Numbered from the stretch's first letter, positions 1-8,611 are shown. The stretch is DNA of 64,000 nt from Luteolibacter arcticus (GCF_025950235.1 NZ_JAPDDT010000020.1:39071-103070); one strand, 5' to 3'. Notes: a model not told the origin generated them from the sequence alone. Translations and numbers: made by a program.

Positions 1-2
1 TC

Positions 3-140
3 CACCCGGCATTCTACGGTCTCAGCGCCTTTGTGGGTGCCGGGCTGATCTTCGCCGGACTCACCGATTGGTGCGGGATGGCTATGCTTCTGGCGAAAAT
101 GCCTTGGAACCAGCGCAGCGGAGATTCCTGTTTGGCCTAA
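3..140 (+). CDS. DUF2892-type inner-membrane protein, C-terminal end (partial)
   Basis: The frame is open from the window edge to a TAA at 138-140 and encodes 45 residues. It holds a hydrophobic stretch (FVGAGLIFAGLTDWCGMAML) followed by LLAKMPWN. That pattern is typical of the C-terminus of DUF2892/YgaP-like membrane proteins, which sit beside rhodaneses and persulfide dioxygenases. The next gene starts 23 bases downstream on the same strand, so the two probably share a transcript. The start lies outside the window. The family assignment rests on this short motif and on the sulfur-related neighbours. Confidence 0.6.
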   Translation, partial: HPAFYGLSAFVGAGLIFAGLTDWCGMAMLLAKMPWNQRSGDSCLA

Positions 141-163
141 ATCATCTCCAACGATTCAAAACC

Positions 164-1603
164 ATGTATCTCCGTCAAATCACCGACACTTCGCTCGCGC
201 AGAATGCCTACCTCATTGGGTGCCAGCGCAGTGGCGAGGCCATCATCGTGGACCCCGAGCGCGATCTCGACCGCTACTTCGAGGTCGCCGCCGAAAACGG
301 GCTCACGATCACGGCGGTCGCCGAGACCCATATCCACGCCGATTTCCTGAGCGGCGCTCGCGAGCTTGTAGAGCGCCACGGCGTCACCCCGTATCTTTCC
401 GAGGAAGGCGGTCCCGACTGGCAATTCGAGTGGGCGAAGGGCAGTCCCAAGGCCCGCTTCCTGCGCGACGGCGACACCTTCAACATCGGCAACATTTCCT
501 TCCGGGCGGTCCACAGTCCCGGCCATACGCCCGAGCACCTCAGCTTCCTGGTCACCGATCAAGGCGGCGGCGCTGACGAGCCGGTCGCGCTGCTGAGCGG
601 CGATTTCATCTTCGTCGGCGACGTCGGACGGCCCGACCTGTTAGAAAGCGCCGCTGGGCAGGTGGGCGTCATGGAGCCGTCCGCGCGGAGCTTGTACGAG
701 AGCCTCCGCAGTACCGAAGCGCTGCCCGATTACCTGCAGGTCCTGCCGGCGCACGGTGCAGGCAGTGCCTGCGGTAAGTCCCTTGGCGCGGTGCCGTTCA
801 GCGTGATGGGCTACGAGCGCCGTTTCAACGGGGCCTTGCACAAGGCGCTGCACGGGTCCGCGGACGAATTCGTGAAGGAGATCCTTTCCGGACAGCCGGA
901 GCCACCGCCCTACTTCGCACGCATGAAACGCGACAACCGGCTCGGCCCCGCGCTGCTGCCAGATGGCAAGTTGCCTGAACCCCGCCGGATCGGCGCGACC
1001 GAACTCGACCAATGGATCGAAGCCCCGGGACGCACCATTCTCGATCTGCGTGCGGACCGGAAGGACTTCATGAACCGCCACCTCCGCGGGTCGATCTACG
1101 CCCCGATCGCCGGTGGCAAGCTTCCAGTCTCGGCAGGGTCCTATGTCGAGGAGCGCAGCAAGCTCCTGTTGGTCCTGGAAAACGAGGCCCTGCTCGACGA
1201 GGCGGTGCGCCAACTGGTGCGCATCGGCTTGGACGATGTGGCTGCCTGGATCCCGGCGGACGAGGCGAGGAGGGCGCACGGCTTCACCAGCATCATTCCG
1301 CGGGTGCAGGCTTCAGGGCTTGCTGCTGCGTTGGCCGAGGACGCGGGCGCCCTGCTGCTGGACGTTCGTGGTGCCGATGAATTCGCCGCGGGTCATGTCC
1401 AGGGAGCCGTCAACATCGCCTACACCCGTCTCGCCGCGAATCTGGAAAACTTGCCCGACCGTCGGCCGGTCTACGTGCACTGCGGCAGCGGCCTGCGGGC
1501 CTCGCTGGCCGTCTCGTTCCTCTCCAGCAAGGGCATCGATGTCGTCCATGTGGACGGGAACTACGGCGACATCCGTGGCACCTGCCAACTCCCCGGGTCA
1601 TGA
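164..1603 (+). CDS. MBL-fold persulfide dioxygenase-like protein with C-terminal rhodanese domains
   Basis: The 479-residue protein has an N-terminal metallo-beta-lactamase fold with THIHADF at about residues 55-61, then SPGHTPEH, GDFIFVGDVGRPDLL and LPAHGAGS, the metal-ligand pattern of the ETHE1/persulfide dioxygenase group. Two rhodanese-like domains follow. The last carries the active-site loop CGSGLRAS with Cys at about 440; the first lacks an obvious catalytic Cys and may be inactive. The family oxidises glutathione persulfide to sulfite, and rhodanese fusions are common. I chose the ATG at 164 because the MYLRQ start fits the family; the frame is open upstream to 68. It overlaps the sulfite-exporter-like gene by 4 bases (ATGA), which suggests translational coupling. 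Confidence 0.85.
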   Translation: MYLRQITDTSLAQNAYLIGCQRSGEAIIVDPERDLDRYFEVAAENGLTITAVAETHIHADFLSGARELVERHGVTPYLSEEGGPDWQFEWAKGSPKARFLRDGDTFNIGNISFRAVHSPGHTPEHLSFLVTDQGGGADEPVALLSGDFIFVGDVGRPDLLESAAGQVGVMEPSARSLYESLRSTEALPDYLQVLPAHGAGSACGKSLGAVPFSVMGYERRFNGALHKALHGSADEFVKEILSGQPEPPPYFARMKRDNRLGPALLPDGKLPEPRRIGATELDQWIEAPGRTILDLRADRKDFMNRHLRGSIYAPIAGGKLPVSAGSYVEERSKLLLVLENEALLDEAVRQLVRIGLDDVAAWIPADEARRAHGFTSIIPRVQASGLAAALAEDAGALLLDVRGADEFAAGHVQGAVNIAYTRLAANLENLPDRRPVYVHCGSGLRASLAVSFLSSKGIDVVHVDGNYGDIRGTCQLPGS

Positions 1604-2337
1604 ATCCCCTGGCGTGGCTCGGCGCGGCGTTGATCGGATTGTCGCTTGGCCTGACCGGCGCGGGCGGCAGCGTGATCACGCTGCCGGTGCTGGTCTATCT
1701 GGCCGGGGTGCCACCGCGGGAAGCGGTGGGCTTGAGCTTGCTCGTCGTCGGAGCTGCGGCGGCGGCAGGGGCCGTCCAGTGCTGGCGGGCAGGAGACCTG
1801 CATGCGAGGGCAGCGTCGATGTTCGCGCTGTCGGGCATGGCCGGGGCGTGGTTCGGCGCGAAGTTCACCCGTTTGGTCGCGCCAGAGTTCCTGATGGTCG
1901 TCTTCGCCGTGCTGATGCTCGCGGTGGCGGCGCGAATGCTTTTCTCGCGCGACGAGGATGCGACCCTGCCGCCGGAGTGCCGGCCGTGGCGCTGTCTCGG
2001 TATTGGCGGAGGCACCGGCATCATGACCGGCTTCCTGGGCGTGGGGGGCGGTTTTTTGCTGGTGCCCGCCTTGATCAAGTTCGCCCGCTTGCCCTTGCGG
2101 ATGGCGACCGGCACTTCGCTGGCGGTGATCGCCTTCAACTCGGCCGCCGGCTTCGCCGCGCATCTCGACGGGCCGGTGGACTGGAAGCTCGCCGGGCTTT
2201 TCTCCGGTCTCGCTGTAGCCGGGTCGGTGGCGGGGAATGCAGCTTCGGGGATGTTGCCGGTAAAGCGGCTGCGGCAAGGATTTGCCGTGACGGTATTGCT
2301 CGCCGGAGCGGTGGTGCTGTGGCGCAACCTCGCGTGA
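1600..2337 (+). CDS. TauE/SafE-family sulfite/organosulfur exporter
   Basis: This 245-residue, very hydrophobic protein has about eight predicted membrane segments. It shows the two glycine-rich repeats typical of TauE/SafE permeases: GLTGAGGSVITLPVLVYLAG near residue 20 and MTGFLGVGGGFLLVPALIKF near residue 143. The start codon overlaps the stop of the MBL-rhodanese gene, so the pair is probably cotranslated. Family members export sulfite, sulfoacetate or related anions. Next to a persulfide dioxygenase, sulfite export is the most economical role, but that is inference. Confidence 0.85.
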   Translation: MNPLAWLGAALIGLSLGLTGAGGSVITLPVLVYLAGVPPREAVGLSLLVVGAAAAAGAVQCWRAGDLHARAASMFALSGMAGAWFGAKFTRLVAPEFLMVVFAVLMLAVAARMLFSRDEDATLPPECRPWRCLGIGGGTGIMTGFLGVGGGFLLVPALIKFARLPLRMATGTSLAVIAFNSAAGFAAHLDGPVDWKLAGLFSGLAVAGSVAGNAASGMLPVKRLRQGFAVTVLLAGAVVLWRNLA

Positions 2338-2359
2338 ACGGGAGATTCCCCCGCCCTCG

Positions 2360-2430
2360 GGATGATCTGCCAAACTTCGCTGATCTGGTTGCGCTCGGGA
2401 AACTTCGAACCGAAGCGGTTGGTCTGGCCA
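2360..2430 (-). pseudogene. Remnant of an OmpA-like gene 3' end
   Basis: About 67 bases here closely match the complement of the OmpA-like gene at 4022-4088, with about six mismatches. On the minus strand the fragment encodes QTNRFGSKFPERNQISEVWQ, against QTDRFGSKFPERNQISEVWQ in the intact gene. All differences inside that stretch but one (D to N) are silent. No other part of the gene is visible beside it. It looks like the leftover C-terminal end of a paralogue, with codon-level constraint still readable. It is not expected to be translated. Confidence 0.55.
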
Positions 2431-2431
2431 G

Positions 2432-2590
2432 TCGTATGCCGATGCGTTTGCGAAGGGCACCTTTGATCGCTGGATTCCTTACGGTGGCAGTTGGTATGTC
2501 CGCGATGGCGCGCTCCATACCGCCGAGGAAGCTCACTCGGGCACCGGTGGCGTGGTGGGGGCGAAGGCGGTGATGACGGCGAGAGGTCTC
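2432..2590 (+). pseudogene. Fragment resembling a beta-sandwich sugar-binding or 3-keto-disaccharide hydrolase-type domain
   Basis: The frame starting at 2432 reads GTFDRWIPYGGSWYVRDGAL and then HTAEEAHSGTGG. The spacing F..W.PYGGSW.V.DG.L is typical of the first strands of concanavalin-like or DUF1080-type domains in exported Verrucomicrobial enzymes. There is no start codon, signal peptide or continuation of the domain, so it is called a remnant. It abuts the OmpA-like fragment on the other strand. The family call rests on one short motif. Confidence 0.35.
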
Positions 2591-2608
2591 CCAAGTAGGA
2601 AAGCAATG

Positions 2609-2631
2609 CTCTTCCGGAGGGGAAGAGTTTT
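2609..2631 (+). terminator. Weak hairpin plus T-run upstream of the aldo/keto reductase gene
   Basis: CTCTTCC at 2609-2615 pairs with GGAAGAG at 2621-2627 around a 5-base loop and is followed by four T residues. It could end a transcript from the sulfur genes, but the stem is short. Confidence 0.3.
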
Positions 2632-2758
2632 GGAATCTTCGTTGGCGCGTCGAATCGTGTCGGGCGATTCTTCCGGCGAATCAGGCATCAGATGCGCCTA
2701 TGTGATGCGGCGAGCTTTTCCCATATTCCGTGATGCACTCCACAGAACCATTGCCTTT

Positions 2759-3904
2759 ATGAACACTCGCAGAGATTTCCTGACCACCTTCGCAACCGCT
2801 GGCGGAGCACTTGTTGCGGCCTCGGCACAGAAACTGGCTGCGCAGGATACAGCGCCTGCGGCTCCGGCCACGACGGGCGTGGCGCTCCCGCAGTCCGACA
2901 AGACACCCAAGGGCCGCTACCGGCCGCCCTTCCGGATCGGCCTCGGCAGCGCTCCGATCGGTGGCTCTTCGGGGCTTCCCATCACGAATGCCCAGTCCTT
3001 CGCCATCACCGAGAATGCCTGGGCCGCCGGCATCCGCTACTATGACACCTCGCCCTTCTACGGCTACGGTCTCGCCGAGCACCGCTTCAATTACTTGCTC
3101 GCCGAAAAGCCGCGCGAGGAATTCGTCCTTTCCACCAAGGTCGGCCGCGTCTTCGAGCCCGCGGCCAACGCACCGAAGTCCGCGCTCGGCGGATGGGCCA
3201 ATCCGCTGCCCTTCAAATACACCTACGACTATACCGCCGCGGGCGTCCGCCGCTCGGTGGAAGACAGCTTGCAACGCCTCGGTCTGGCCTCCATCGACAT
3301 CGTCTTCATCCACGATCTCGCTCCGGACAATGGCGACCTCAAGGACACCTACTCGACCTACTTCGACCAAGCCGTCAAAGGGGCGATGCCCGAGCTCATC
3401 AAGATGAAGGAAGAGGGCATCATCAAGGCCTGGGGCCTCGGCGTGAATCACCTCGATCCCATCCTCCGCGCCTTCAAGGAAAGCGATCCGGACATCTTCA
3501 TCTGCGCCTGCAACTACACCCTCATCGATCACGCGGCTACGATCGAAAAGGTCTTCCCTCTCTGCGAGGAGCGAGGTGCCACGCTCGTCATCGGGTCCCC
3601 GCTCAACAATGGCTTCCTCACCGGTCGCGACCGCTTCAACTACGGCGGCAAGCCGACTGCCGCGCAGCTTGAGAAGCGCTCCAAACTTGAGGCCGTGGCC
3701 AAGCGCCACAGCGTCGACTTGCGGACCGCTGCCCTTCAATTTACGGCTGCTCCGGGCGTGGTGTCAGCCACCATTCCGGGGGCACGCAGCGTCCCGCAAC
3801 CCCAGGAAAACGTGACCTCGATGAGCGTGAAGATCCCTGCGGATTTCTGGGCGGAACTCAAGGACGGGAAACTCCTCGACGCTGCGGCTCCCGTGCCTGC
3901 GTGA
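2759..3904 (+). CDS. Aldo/keto reductase with an N-terminal export signal
   Basis: The start at 2759 gives MNTRRDFLTTFATAGGALVA, a twin-arginine-type signal (RRDFL) with a hydrophobic core ending near AAQD; the longer upstream frame is ignored. The mature part is an AKR TIM barrel: RIGLGSAPIGG, then YYDTSPFYGYGLAEHR with the catalytic Asp and Tyr, STKVGR with the Lys, and FIHDL. The pattern is closest to the D-threo-aldose, L-fucose and pyridoxal dehydrogenase branch. The protein has 381 residues. Tat export would let it fold with its nicotinamide cofactor in the cytoplasm first. The substrate is unknown; a sugar or sugar aldehyde is plausible. It stands alone on its strand, convergent with the OmpA-like gene. 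Confidence 0.8.
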   Translation: MNTRRDFLTTFATAGGALVAASAQKLAAQDTAPAAPATTGVALPQSDKTPKGRYRPPFRIGLGSAPIGGSSGLPITNAQSFAITENAWAAGIRYYDTSPFYGYGLAEHRFNYLLAEKPREEFVLSTKVGRVFEPAANAPKSALGGWANPLPFKYTYDYTAAGVRRSVEDSLQRLGLASIDIVFIHDLAPDNGDLKDTYSTYFDQAVKGAMPELIKMKEEGIIKAWGLGVNHLDPILRAFKESDPDIFICACNYTLIDHAATIEKVFPLCEERGATLVIGSPLNNGFLTGRDRFNYGGKPTAAQLEKRSKLEAVAKRHSVDLRTAALQFTAAPGVVSATIPGARSVPQPQENVTSMSVKIPADFWAELKDGKLLDAAAPVPA

Positions 3905-3944
3905 TCTAGCCCGTGGTTGGGCGTGGAGCACTTGACCGGACTGG

Positions 3945-5156
3945 TCACTGGCCCGGAAGCGGGGGCAGTGGACGGAGCGGCGGTGCGCCGCTGTTGCCAT
4001 TGTCGCCGTCGCTCTTCGGCACGATCTGCCAGACCTCGCTGATCTGGTTGCGCTCGGGGAACTTCGAGCCGAAGCGGTCGGTCTGCCCGAGATAGACGGC
4101 CTGCACGCGTTGGCCGGGCTTTTTCACTTGGTCCAAAACACGGGCGACGGCGGTGGCGCGATCCGAGGAGAGGGAGCGATTGCTGTCCACATTGCCCGTC
4201 TCCGAAGCGTAGCCGACGACGAGCAGCAGGGCGTTGTCCGGGGCTTGGGAGGGAAAGCCGGCAATTCGCTGGCCGACTTCCGGCGGCACGTCGGAGGCCC
4301 CGGTGGGGAAGTCGATTTTATCGAGCACGTTCGCGCCCAATTGGGCACCGAATTGGCTGTAGGCGGTGGCGATTTCGGAGTCCGGCTTGTTTTCAAGTTC
4401 GCGGAGCCTGCGGAAGAGTTGAACTGCATCCTTGAGTAGCTCACCTTCCGAACCCGCGAAAAGCGAGGCCTGGGAAAGACGTGACTCCAGCTCGGCGACG
4501 CGGGCGCGGAGTTCGTCGCGCTCGGCGGTGATTTGCGCAAGCGCTCCGGAGCCTTGGCTCAGACGGCGGATTTCATCGCCGAGGGAAATGATGCGCTTGT
4601 TGGCGGCTTCGAGCTGCAAGCGCAGGCCGTTGGCATCGGAGCCATCGATGAGGGCCTTGTTGAGTTCCGCCTGAAGCCGGTTCGCCTGTTCGCGGAGCAC
4701 GCCTTGGAGCTTCACCGCGTCGGTCCATTCCTTGGTCCGCACGTCGAGTTCGGCGTCCTTTTGCGCGATCAGATCCTTCACGCCCTTGGCCATGTCCACG
4801 AGGGTCGCGGCGTCCTCACTGATGCGAACGGCCACGGCTTCCGCCGACTCGGTCGTCTGGCCGTAGAGCGGGGAGAGGCCGAGCTTGGCGCGCTCCTGGT
4901 TCAGGCTGGTTTGCAGCAACTGGACCTTGGCCTTGGCCTCGCGCATCGCGGGATCGTTCTCATCCGTTGCCCCCGCGGCCGCTTCGGCCGCCGGTCGCGA
5001 CTTGATTGCCATGGCGATGAGCACGCCGACCAGCGCGATGGCGATGAAGCCGAGTGCCATGACCGAGGTGGGCAGCGTGACCGACGATTTCCCGGTGTCG
5101 GGCGACGTTTCCACGTCGTGCTGCTCGGGCTCAGGGGTGGCGGGGTGCTCGTTCAT
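3945..5156 (-). CDS. Inner-membrane-anchored coiled-coil protein with OmpA-like C-terminal domain
   Basis: The 403-residue protein has a short cytoplasmic N-terminus, one membrane segment at about residues 31-51, a long Ala/Glu/Arg-rich coiled coil at roughly 70-260, and an OmpA-like domain from about 275. That domain shows GYASETG and then NRSLSSDRATAVARVL, the usual signature for peptidoglycan binding. The layout matches MotB/PomB-like or envelope-spanning scaffold proteins. No MotA-type partner is nearby, so a flagellar stator role is not supported. A duplicate of its 3' end survives as a fragment at 2360-2430. The C-terminus is low-complexity and proline-rich. Confidence 0.7.
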   Translation of the reverse strand: MNEHPATPEPEQHDVETSPDTGKSSVTLPTSVMALGFIAIALVGVLIAMAIKSRPAAEAAAGATDENDPAMREAKAKVQLLQTSLNQERAKLGLSPLYGQTTESAEAVAVRISEDAATLVDMAKGVKDLIAQKDAELDVRTKEWTDAVKLQGVLREQANRLQAELNKALIDGSDANGLRLQLEAANKRIISLGDEIRRLSQGSGALAQITAERDELRARVAELESRLSQASLFAGSEGELLKDAVQLFRRLRELENKPDSEIATAYSQFGAQLGANVLDKIDFPTGASDVPPEVGQRIAGFPSQAPDNALLLVVGYASETGNVDSNRSLSSDRATAVARVLDQVKKPGQRVQAVYLGQTDRFGSKFPERNQISEVWQIVPKSDGDNGNSGAPPLRPLPPLPGQ

Positions 5157-5199
5157 GGCCGCAGATTGGCAATCGGCGGCGGATTGTCGAATGCGGAAA

Positions 5200-5484
5200 T
5201 CAAGCAGCCGGGAGGCGGATCAACAGCCCCCGGACGATGATTCCAATGGCGGCCATGGCATTGATGCCGCAGACCCACAGCTTGATCTCCTGCAGCGGGT
5301 CGGCGGCGAAGCAAATGGTCACTCCGGGATGGGCCCGCCGGACGGTAGCCATCCGATCTTCGCTGTCGTCCGAGACGACCCAGTAGCCGAAGGCGGAGCA
5401 GACTAACAGGGCTGCACCAAAACCGATCCAGGCCCGCCGGTGGTTCGCGGCCCTGGTGCGGTTGAGGTGCCCCGGGGTTGTCAT
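5200..5484 (-). CDS. Small hypothetical membrane protein
   Basis: The 94-residue protein has two hydrophobic segments, at about 20-37 (IGFGAALLVCSAFGYWVV) and 70-90 (WVCGINAMAAIGIIVRGLLI). I do not recognise a family. Its start codon overlaps the stop of the HAD phosphatase gene by 4 bases (ATGA), which suggests coupled translation. That overlap is the best evidence that it is real. Confidence 0.55.
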   Translation of the reverse strand: MTTPGHLNRTRAANHRRAWIGFGAALLVCSAFGYWVVSDDSEDRMATVRRAHPGVTICFAADPLQEIKLWVCGINAMAAIGIIVRGLLIRLPAA

Positions 5485-6116
5485 AAACTTGGCACGAGCC
5501 CCAGCAGCTCGGCCGGGGTCGAAATGATGTGTTCGGGAGCCTCCGCCCGGAGCGACTCGGCGGAGTTGAAGCCCCAGGTCACCGCGGCCATCGCGATGCC
5601 GGCTTTCTTGGACGCCTTGATGTCGCGGATCTCGTCGCCCACGTAGAGCATCTCCTCGGCGTGGAGCGAGAAGGTCTTGCGGATCGCCCGCAGGTGGCCG
5701 GATTTCCCGGTCAGCCGCGAGGTCGAGGAGATGAAATCGAAGTGTTCGCGGAGACCGTGGGCCTTCAGGAAGAGATCGACGTTTTCCTCGGCGTTCGACG
5801 TGAGCACGCCGAAGGACTTCGCCCGCGAGCGCAGCTCGGGGATGATGGCACCGATGCCGGGGATCAGCGGCAGGCGGGCGATATTGGAGCGCATCATCGA
5901 GGTGCCGCGCGACAGCAGCGTGGGCACGCGGCGTTTCGGGATGCCGAGGTGATCGAGCAGTGCGAGCAGCGAGAAACTGCGCAGCTCTGGCAGCTCTTCC
6001 TCCGAGATCTGGCGCAGCGAGTAATCGGGGGCCATCAAGTTATAGATCCGGCGGGTTTCCTCCAGCGTGTCGGCCAAGGTGCCGTCGAAGTCGAAGATGA
6101 TCGTGCGGTAGGCCAT
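5481..6116 (-). CDS. HAD-superfamily hydrolase (phosphoglycolate phosphatase-like)
   Basis: The ATG at 6116 gives MAYRTIIFDFDGTLADT with the nucleophile and acid/base Asp9 and Asp11, and a 211-residue protein. Motif II is GVLTSNAEEN, the motif III lysine lies in TGKSGH, and motif IV is YVGDEIRDIKASKKAG. The helical cap between motifs I and II indicates subfamily IA, as in Gph. The substrate cannot be read from the sequence; small phosphorylated metabolites are usual. It overlaps the small membrane protein gene downstream by 4 bases and lies 54 bases downstream of tsaD. The frame is open for 16 codons upstream, but the chosen start fits the family better. Confidence 0.8.
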   Translation of the reverse strand: MAYRTIIFDFDGTLADTLEETRRIYNLMAPDYSLRQISEEELPELRSFSLLALLDHLGIPKRRVPTLLSRGTSMMRSNIARLPLIPGIGAIIPELRSRAKSFGVLTSNAEENVDLFLKAHGLREHFDFISSTSRLTGKSGHLRAIRKTFSLHAEEMLYVGDEIRDIKASKKAGIAMAAVTWGFNSAESLRAEAPEHIISTPAELLGLVPSL

Positions 6117-6170
6117 GCGAAGGTTCTGGCTAACTTGAGCCGGATTTCCCGATGCCTCAAGCATCTTGGC

Positions 6171-7211
6171 TCAACTCGCGTTTCCCGCGGCGACCAAGGG
6201 CAGATTCGGGTCGATGTCGGCGTCGAGCGGCGAGGCGTGGCCCTCGAAGGCCCGCAGCAGGGCGGCGAAGGCGATCATGGCGGCATTGTCCGTGCACAGC
6301 CCGGGCGTGGCGGTGGCGAGGGCGATGCCTTCCTTCCGGCAGGCGACCTCGAAGGCGGCGCGCAGGGTCTTGTTCAGGCTGACCCCGCCGGACAGGGCGA
6401 TGAGGTCGCGGCCGGCGTGCTTTGCGGCGCGCAGGGTCTTGGTGACGAGCACTTCGATCACCGCTTCCTGGAAGGATGCGCATAGGTCGGCGAGGTCCTC
6501 CGGGCGCGCGCTGCCGGTGTCGGGATTTCGCTCGGAGAGGGTGTAGAGGACCGCCGTTTTCAGACCGGAGAAGGAGAAATCAAAGCCCGGCTCCTTCATC
6601 ATCGAGCGCGGGAAGGCGAAGGCCTGCTTGTTGCCGCCGGCCGCGGTCCTTTCGATTTCCGGCCCGCCGGGATAAGGAAGGCCGAGCATCTTGGCGACCT
6701 TGTCGAAGGCCTCGCCTGCGGCGTCGTCGCGCGTGCCGCCGAGCTTCGAGTAGCGGCCGGGTCCGGCCACGTCTAACAGCAGGGTGTGGCCGCCCGAAAC
6801 GATCAAGGCCAAGTGCGGGAGAACGATGCCGGTCTCAACAAACGGCGAGAGCAGGTGGCCTTCGAGGTGATTGATCGCGAGGAAGGGCTTTCCTGCCGCG
6901 GCGGCCATGGCTTTCGCCGCAGTGGCGCCGATCAAGAGCGACGAGGCGAGGCCCGGTCCCGAGGTGGCGGCGAAGGCGTCGATGTCACGGATCGAAACGC
7001 CGGCGTGTTGCAGGGCCTGCTCGACCAGCGGGCGCAGGTGCAGCGAGTGATTGCGCGAGGCGACTTCCGGGACCACGCCGCCGTACTGGCGGTGCAGCTC
7101 GATCTGCGAGGCGATCTCCGACGCGAGGATTTCTGCCGGCTTGCCGGGCTCGCCGGACAAGATGGCGACCGCGGTTTCGTCGCAGGAGGATTCGAGGGCT
7201 AACAGAAGCAT
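6171..7211 (-). CDS. tsaD: tRNA N6-adenosine threonylcarbamoyltransferase TsaD
   Basis: The 346-residue protein begins MLLLALESSCDETAVAIL, the typical TsaD start. It contains the metal-binding pair in NHLEGH near residue 110, LIVSGGHT, and SFSGLKTAV further on. TsaD transfers the threonylcarbamoyl group from TC-AMP to A37 of ANN-decoding tRNAs, working with TsaB and TsaE, neither of which is in the window. Length and motif order are normal. The S41 protease gene ends 9 bases upstream on the same strand, so the two are probably cotranscribed. Confidence 0.95.
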   Translation of the reverse strand: MLLLALESSCDETAVAILSGEPGKPAEILASEIASQIELHRQYGGVVPEVASRNHSLHLRPLVEQALQHAGVSIRDIDAFAATSGPGLASSLLIGATAAKAMAAAAGKPFLAINHLEGHLLSPFVETGIVLPHLALIVSGGHTLLLDVAGPGRYSKLGGTRDDAAGEAFDKVAKMLGLPYPGGPEIERTAAGGNKQAFAFPRSMMKEPGFDFSFSGLKTAVLYTLSERNPDTGSARPEDLADLCASFQEAVIEVLVTKTLRAAKHAGRDLIALSGGVSLNKTLRAAFEVACRKEGIALATATPGLCTDNAAMIAFAALLRAFEGHASPLDADIDPNLPLVAAGNAS

Positions 7212-7220
7212 GGCAGGTCC

Positions 7221-8423
7221 TCACTTCGTGTCTTGGACCGCTCGCAAGCCGGGGTCCGTCCACCCTTCGAGCTTCTTTGCTTCCTCCCCCGTCAGCGCGG
7301 CACGGCGGTAGGAGAGGACGAGCTTTTCCCGGTCGGCATCGGTGAAGTTCACCTTCAAGTCTGGAGTGATGCCGACGCGGTGCGGGGTTTTTCCCGACGG
7401 CGTGTGATAGGTGGCGATGGTCAGGCGCAGCGCGGTGCCGCCGCCCATGGGGATGATGTTCTGAACGGAGCCCTTGCCGTAGCTCGTCTCGCCGACGATC
7501 ACGGCGCGCTTGAGGTCCTGGAGGGCACCGGCGGTCAGCTCCGAGGCGGAGGCCGACATGTGATCGATGAGCACGTTGATGGGATACTCGCGCTTCCGTC
7601 GCTGGCGCTCGGGCGTCTTGAGCGGCTCACCCTGCACTTCGCCGCCGCGGCCTTGGGTCGTGACGACTGCGGTGTTCGGCGGAAGGAAGAGGCCGAGAAT
7701 CTGCACCGTCTGTTGAAGGTCGCCGCCGGGATTGCCGCGCAGGTCGAGGATCAGGCGCTTCATGCCCTTGTCCTCCAACTCATCGAGCGCGGCCTCCATT
7801 TCCCGTGCACAGCTTCCCATGAATGAGGCGAGGCGGATGTAGCCGGTGCCGGCGTCGTCTAACAACCGGGCCTCGGTCACTGCCTTTTCCTCGACGGCGA
7901 TGTGGACCAGTTCGACCTCCAGCGGCTTCGGCTCGGCGGGCGATTTCACCTTCAGCTTGGTCTTCTCGCCCGGGGCCTTGCGCAGCGAGGTGAGCAGCAC
8001 GGCGAGCGGAGGAGGGGGATTCCCGTTCACTTCGAGGATCGAGGAGCCCGGCAGCAAGCCGGCGCGTGATGCCGGGGTGGCGGGTGCGATATTGGAGACG
8101 AATGGGCCATCGTCACGCACGCCGAGGGTCAGGCCGAGCGACGGCAGGAACGGGTCGAGCGTGGGGTCGGCTTCAAGGGCTCGCGCCATCTCCGGATGAA
8201 TGAAGCTCGAGAAGGGATCGAGGCTGGAAAGCATCCCTTCCAGCGCGTGGTTCACCAGCCGATCATACTCCACCTTGTCGGCGTCGGGATGGCGTCGGCG
8301 GACCTGTTCGAGCACCTTCACGAAGCGCTCGATCGCCGGGTAGGCGGCTTCCTCCGGATCGGGAGGCTTCACCTGCTCCGCTGCAGAAAGGACGGGGATC
8401 AGCAGCAAGGGCAGCCAGCGCAT
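7221..8423 (-). CDS. S41-family C-terminal processing peptidase
   Basis: The 400-residue protein has a signal peptide (MRWLPLLLIPVLSAAE), a PDZ domain at about 100-185 (LGVRDDGPFVSNIAPATPAS, SSILEVNG), and an S41 protease domain. The catalytic Ser lies in SASASELTAGAL and the Lys in ETSYGKGSVQ, the Ser-Lys dyad of CtpA/Prc proteases. LILDLRGNPGG is the usual strand before the active site. It should act in the periplasm on C-termini of exported or envelope proteins. The protein is at the short end for the family. It probably heads a transcript running into tsaD, the HAD gene and the small membrane protein. Confidence 0.88.
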   Translation of the reverse strand: MRWLPLLLIPVLSAAEQVKPPDPEEAAYPAIERFVKVLEQVRRRHPDADKVEYDRLVNHALEGMLSSLDPFSSFIHPEMARALEADPTLDPFLPSLGLTLGVRDDGPFVSNIAPATPASRAGLLPGSSILEVNGNPPPPLAVLLTSLRKAPGEKTKLKVKSPAEPKPLEVELVHIAVEEKAVTEARLLDDAGTGYIRLASFMGSCAREMEAALDELEDKGMKRLILDLRGNPGGDLQQTVQILGLFLPPNTAVVTTQGRGGEVQGEPLKTPERQRRKREYPINVLIDHMSASASELTAGALQDLKRAVIVGETSYGKGSVQNIIPMGGGTALRLTIATYHTPSGKTPHRVGITPDLKVNFTDADREKLVLSYRRAALTGEEAKKLEGWTDPGLRAVQDTK

Positions 8424-8611
8424 GGAAAGAGGATGCGAAAGGTGTCCGCGCCGTGGGAAGAGGAATCCGTGGCCGGAGTGGGGGTCTCGGGTGCGTTGTC
8501 ACCTTGCCGAATCGTCTTTTCCGGAGCGCAATTTTCCCTGGGCCCTTGAAAGGAAGCGAGGAGGGTGTCCTTAGTCCGACGGTCGTTTTTCCGCGGCAAC
8601 TCTGATCCGAG

